From assembly GCF_010727325.1 (NCBI RefSeq), contig NZ_AP022565.1, positions 4,774,001 to 4,838,000 on the forward strand: a stretch of 64,000 nt of DNA, given 5' to 3'. The notes under the pieces were generated by a model. It did not search any database. It saw only the letters and a program-made list of their open reading frames with translations, and was not told where the DNA came from. This document shows, one piece after another, positions 60,849 to 64,000 of the stretch (positions within the stretch are counted from its first letter, which is position 1; each line of letters opens with the position of its first letter). Both the position numbers and the translations under genes were made by a program. Source of the stretch: Mycolicibacterium alvei. Its GTDB lineage: Bacteria; Actinomycetota; Actinomycetes; Mycobacteriales; Mycobacteriaceae.

Positions 60849-62674
60849 GACGCGTGCTCCTGGGTGCGCACCCGTGCCACCACGTGGGTCACCGGGATCT
60901 GGTAATCGGCGCGGGCCCGGTCGACGACGTCGAACCGGTGCCACACCGAATCCTCCGGCGGCAGAGTCGCTATCACGATCTGGTCGGGCCGGAATCCCTC
61001 GACGGCATTGGCCAGGGCTCGCAGCGGACGGTAGTCACCCAATTCCCCGTCGGCCTGCAAATGCTCGGAGTGCAGCGTGTCCAGCGTGTGATCGAGGCGG
61101 CGCTGGGCCGCGCGGGTGGTGGCTTCGGCGATGTCGAGCGGGCCGTGAGTGGCGGCCGCCCCGGTGTCGATCGGACTGGCCGGCACCACCACCTGATAGA
61201 CCGCATCGCGGTCCGCGCCGATGCGGCGCAACTCGTCGAGCAGTTCATCGGATTCGACGGTCTCGTTGGCCAGCACCAACACCCGGTGCGGACGCGGGGC
61301 CCCGGCCGCCCGCTCAGGCTCGGGTGTTTCGGGCCGGCGCCCGACGAACCAGCGGTTGGCCAGGAACAGCAGGATCACCACGGCCCACGACGCCAAGCTC
61401 AGGACCAGCTGCGAACGCACGTCCTCCTGCAGGTACATCTGCACCAGGATTGCCGCGATGGCCGCCGCGGTGAGGATCGACGCCACCGGGAACAACCACA
61501 TCTTCACCTTGAGCTGGCCCGGGGAGGTTCGGTAGCGCAGCACGATCTGCGAGATGCAGATGAGCAGGTAGACGAACAGGATGATGGCGCCGCTGGAGTT
61601 CAGCAGGAACGCGAAGATCGTCTTCTCGGCGAACGCCGCCGCGATCACGCACAGGAAGCCGACCACCGAGGACGTCAGGATCGCCGCCGCAGGAACCCCG
61701 CGGCGGGTGACGCTGACCAGTTGCGGCGGTGCCTCACGGCGGGCGGCCAGCACGAACAGCATCCGCGACGCGGTGTACATGCCCGAGTTCAGGCAGCTCA
61801 ACACCGCGGTGAGCACCACGGCGTTCATGATGTGGTCGGCGTAGGGGATACCCATCTCGGTGAATGCGGAGACGAACGGCGATGCGGCGAGGTTCTCACT
61901 GTTCCACGGCAGGATCGTGACGAGCACGAACGCCGAGCCCACGAAGAACACCGCGATACGCAGGATCACCGAGTTCGCGGCCCTGGCCACAGCGCGTTCG
62001 GGATCGGCAGACTCCGCGGCCGCGATGGTGGCGATCTCCGCGCCGACCATCGAGAAGATCACCGTCACGACGCCGACGGTGACGGCCATCGGTCCGAACG
62101 GGAAGAACCCGCCGTGCGCGGTCAGATTGGAGAAGTCCATCTCCTTGTGCGGCCACAGTCCGAGGATGAAGCACATGCCCAGTCCGATGAACGCCAGGAT
62201 CGCCACGACCTTGATGCCGGCGAACCAGTATTCGAATTCACCGAATGACGAGACCGAGAACAGATTGGTGGCAGTCATCGCGACCAACAGCAGCAGCGCC
62301 GTCAACCAGATCGGGACGTGCACCCAGTACTGAATGATCTTGGCGCCGGCGATGGCCTCGAAGCCCACCACGATCACCCAGAAGTACCAGTACAGCCAGC
62401 CCACCGAGAAACCGGCCCAGTTGCCCAGGGCATTGCGCGCATAGTCGGCGAACGAGCCGGTCGACGGATTGGCCACCGCCATTTCGGCCAGCATGCGCAT
62501 CACCATGATGATCAACACGCCCGACAGGGCATACGTGATGAACGAGCCTGGTCCGGTCGCGCCGATCACCACGCCGGATCCGACGAACAGACCGGCGCCG
62601 ATCACGCCGCCGATCGCGATCATCGTCAGCTGTCGTTGACTGAGCGCCTTGTTCAGCACCGGAGTCTCGCCCAT
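60845..62674 (-). CDS. APC-family amino-acid/GABA permease with C-terminal USP-like domain
   Basis: 609 residues from ATG 62674 after GGGGGAG. About 12 membrane helices follow the APC start LTMIAIGGVIGAGLFVGSG, including IFSMVGAEIATIAAAESADPERAV. From about residue 465 a soluble domain (RVLVLANETVESDELLDELRR ... RPDQIVIATLPPEDSVWHRFDVVDRAR) resembles a universal stress fold. Similar GABA/amino-acid permeases import small amino acids by proton symport. A Crp-like site lies 24 bases upstream of the start. The USP gene overlaps downstream. Confidence 0.9.
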   Translation of the reverse strand: MGETPVLNKALSQRQLTMIAIGGVIGAGLFVGSGVVIGATGPGSFITYALSGVLIIMVMRMLAEMAVANPSTGSFADYARNALGNWAGFSVGWLYWYFWVIVVGFEAIAGAKIIQYWVHVPIWLTALLLLVAMTATNLFSVSSFGEFEYWFAGIKVVAILAFIGLGMCFILGLWPHKEMDFSNLTAHGGFFPFGPMAVTVGVVTVIFSMVGAEIATIAAAESADPERAVARAANSVILRIAVFFVGSAFVLVTILPWNSENLAASPFVSAFTEMGIPYADHIMNAVVLTAVLSCLNSGMYTASRMLFVLAARREAPPQLVSVTRRGVPAAAILTSSVVGFLCVIAAAFAEKTIFAFLLNSSGAIILFVYLLICISQIVLRYRTSPGQLKVKMWLFPVASILTAAAIAAILVQMYLQEDVRSQLVLSLASWAVVILLFLANRWFVGRRPETPEPERAAGAPRPHRVLVLANETVESDELLDELRRIGADRDAVYQVVVPASPIDTGAAATHGPLDIAEATTRAAQRRLDHTLDTLHSEHLQADGELGDYRPLRALANAVEGFRPDQIVIATLPPEDSVWHRFDVVDRARADYQIPVTHVVARVRTQEHAS

Positions 62675-62697
62675 GTCGCTCCCCCTTCTCGCGTGTG

Positions 62698-62713
62698 CGT
62701 GACGTGGCTCACA
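62698..62713. promoter_or_regulatory. Crp-like site upstream of the permease
   Basis: CGTGACGTGGCTCACA matches TGTGAN6TCACA with one mismatch. It lies 24 bases before the permease ATG. Confidence 0.45.
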
Positions 62714-62782
62714 TCACGTCAGAAGGTTGACGCTATGCCCGACGACGAAACTCCGGGCGGCAATTCGGACGACGAGTCCTGC

Positions 62783-63382
62783 TCAGTTCCCGGTGGGGGC
62801 GCCCAGTTGCACGACCCCGCCCGACGGCGTCAGCGCATGCGTCATCCGCACGTCGTGCGCGTCGGCGGGCAATGCGTCGACCAATTCGTCGTCCCGCACC
62901 ACCGCGACCAGTCGCGCAAGGGGTGAGGCGTAGATCAGGCTGCGGTCGTAGAAGCCGGCGCCCCGGCCCAACCGGTTGCCGTCGCGGTCGACGGCAAGGG
63001 CGGGCACCAGCACCACCTCGGCGTCGGCGATCGATCCGGCCGGCAACCACGGCGGCGGGGGCTCACGCAGGCCGAACTCGGCGGGCACCAGCGTGCCGGG
63101 CTGATAGGCGCCCCATTGCATCGGCAGTCCGCGGCCGTCCTCGTCGTTGCGGGCTACCGGAAGCAGCACGCGCACACTGAGTTCCGACAGGGTGTCCAGA
63201 AGGGCCGGCGACCCCGGTTCGGAACCCACCGGAACGTAGGCGCACACCGTCTGCCCGTCGCGGACGAAGGTGGGCAGCCAGCGGCAAAGGGCCAGCGTTT
63301 CGCGGTCGCGGAGGTCGGCCGGTACGGCCCGTCGTGCACGGAGAACGCCAGCTCGCAACTCGGTCTTGGTCGGCGGGGTCAC
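62783..63382 (-). CDS. 5-Formyltetrahydrofolate cyclo-ligase (Rv0992c-like)
   Basis: 199 residues from GTG 63382 after AAGGTGG; the frame is open to 63784 but that part is antisense to galU. Motifs: KTELRAGVLRARRAVP, YVPVGSEPGSPALLD, LVPALAVDRDGNRLGRGAGFYDRSL (substrate/ATP loop). The enzyme converts 5-formyl-THF to 5,10-methenyl-THF using ATP. It is divergent from galU, as in M. tuberculosis Rv0992c/Rv0993. Confidence 0.92.
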   Translation of the reverse strand: MTPPTKTELRAGVLRARRAVPADLRDRETLALCRWLPTFVRDGQTVCAYVPVGSEPGSPALLDTLSELSVRVLLPVARNDEDGRGLPMQWGAYQPGTLVPAEFGLREPPPPWLPAGSIADAEVVLVPALAVDRDGNRLGRGAGFYDRSLIYASPLARLVAVVRDDELVDALPADAHDVRMTHALTPSGGVVQLGAPTGN

Positions 63383-63421
63383 GCCATCCACCTTTTCAGA
63401 ACGGACGTTAGTGTGTGAATG

Positions 63422-64000
63422 ATGAGCACGTCTCACAAGGCGCCTGAGGTGCCGTTTCCCTATACGGCGGTGGTTCCCGCGGCCGGTCTGGGTACGCGGT
63501 TCCTGCCTGCGACCAAGACGGTCCCCAAAGAACTGCTGCCGGTGGTCGACACCCCGGGTATCGAATTGGTCGCTGCCGAGGCCGCCGAGGCCGGTGCCGA
63601 ACGGCTGATCATCATCACCTCGGAAGGCAAAGACGGCGTCGTCGCGCATTTCGTCGAGGACCTGGTGCTCGAGGGCACGCTGGAGGCGCGCGGCAAGAAG
63701 ACGATGTTGGAGAAGGTCCGCCGCGCCCCCGCACTGATCAAGGTCGAGTCGGTGGTGCAGGCCGAGCCGCTCGGCCTCGGACATGCCGTCGGCTGCGTCG
63801 AGAGTGCGCTGGCTCCCGACGAGGATGCGGTTGCCGTCCTGCTGCCCGATGATCTGGTGCTGCCCACCGGTGTACTGGTGACCATGTCGAAGGTGCGGGC
63901 CAAGCGCGGCGGAACGGTGCTGTGCGCGATCGAGGTCCCCGAGGACGAGATCAGCGCCTACGGCGTCTTCGATGTCGAGACGGTGCCCGACGCAGCCAAT
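63422..64000 (+). CDS. galU: UTP-glucose-1-phosphate uridylyltransferase, N-terminal part
   Basis: 193 residues are visible before the window ends. ATG 63422 was chosen; ATG 63419 is directly adjacent in frame. YTAVVPAAGLGTRFLPATKT carries the nucleotidyltransferase GxGTRxxPxTK loop, followed by KELLPVVD, EAGAERLIIITSEGK, QAEPLGLGHAVGC and LLPDDLVLP. It makes UDP-glucose for envelope glycans and trehalose. Only 37 bases separate it from the divergent cyclo-ligase start. Confidence 0.95.
   Translation, partial: MSTSHKAPEVPFPYTAVVPAAGLGTRFLPATKTVPKELLPVVDTPGIELVAAEAAEAGAERLIIITSEGKDGVVAHFVEDLVLEGTLEARGKKTMLEKVRRAPALIKVESVVQAEPLGLGHAVGCVESALAPDEDAVAVLLPDDLVLPTGVLVTMSKVRAKRGGTVLCAIEVPEDEISAYGVFDVETVPDAAN

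Noticed and set aside
60830..62248. 472-residue plus-strand frame over the permease
   Set aside because: Arg/His/Gln-rich composition, no domain; the minus strand encodes a clear APC transporter.
62735..62926. Small plus-strand frame starting MPDDETPGG
   Set aside because: Begins attractively but soon runs antisense to the cyclo-ligase with shadow-type composition; no ribosome site.
63383..63784. N-terminal extension of the cyclo-ligase frame
   Set aside because: Lies antisense to galU; the family start is GTG 63382.

Overview
The window is a high-GC actinobacterial chromosome segment from a rapid-growing Mycobacterium (Mycolicibacterium). An MspA-type porin gene, mycobacterial marker genes (perM-like, mprAB-pepD-moaB2, ruc, accA2/accD2) and gene order parallel to the M. 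tuberculosis Rv0949-Rv0993 interval all point there. Homologies are from memory of the families; no database search was run. No rRNA, tRNA, CRISPR array or insertion sequence was recognised.

Layout. 1-4.5 kb: the 3' end of uvrD1, a convergent M23 peptidase/membrane protein pair, and sucCD. 4.6-12.4 kb: an interval not expected between sucD and the Rv0953c-like gene. It holds a TetR/S9-peptidase operon with two palindromic operators, a four-gene cassette resembling type VII secretion (small EspC-like protein, large WXG-like protein broken by two frameshifts, two exported paralogues), a thiolase-like TLP1 gene and a third exported paralogue. 12.4-19.3 kb: an F420-type oxidoreductase behind a KstR-like box, dimethylsulfone monooxygenase sfnG, then the conserved run 34-kDa antigen/perM/purN/purH. 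19.3-24.4 kb: a nuclease-fold gene with two copies of a 63-bp palindromic repeat on each side, an HSL-type hydrolase, two small secreted proteins (one of the haem-binding MHB family) and a Ser/Thr kinase with an LpqN-like outer domain. 24.4-28.5 kb: MoxR ATPase, VWA protein and LpqN-like lipoprotein.

28.9-42.6 kb is mostly accessory. It has five large exported proteins with low-complexity Lys/Ala/Glu-rich tails (two paralogous pairs and one PE-PPE-domain protein), a DUF1707 protein, an NmrA-like reductase, and a kshA-hsaA steroid-ring pair with a KstR box, followed by a SnoaL-like gene. 42.8-51.2 kb is one tightly overlapping minus-strand operon (AtuA-like, fadE13, accD2, accA2, fadE12, echA7) for acyl-CoA oxidation and carboxylation, with a palindromic operator upstream. 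51.4-57.9 kb is the envelope-stress block rpmF, mprA, mprB, pepD, moaB2, a 52-residue protein, an mspC-like porin and mscL. 58-64 kb holds a SAF-domain protein, ruc, a secreted HNH-type nuclease, a USP and an APC permease fused to a USP-like domain, 5-FTHF cyclo-ligase and the start of galU.

The main candidates for something new are the type VII-like cassette with its repeated exported partner family, the 63-bp palindrome/nuclease-fold association, the KstR-boxed kshA-hsaA pair outside a full cholesterol cluster, and the group of exported proteins with polycationic tails.
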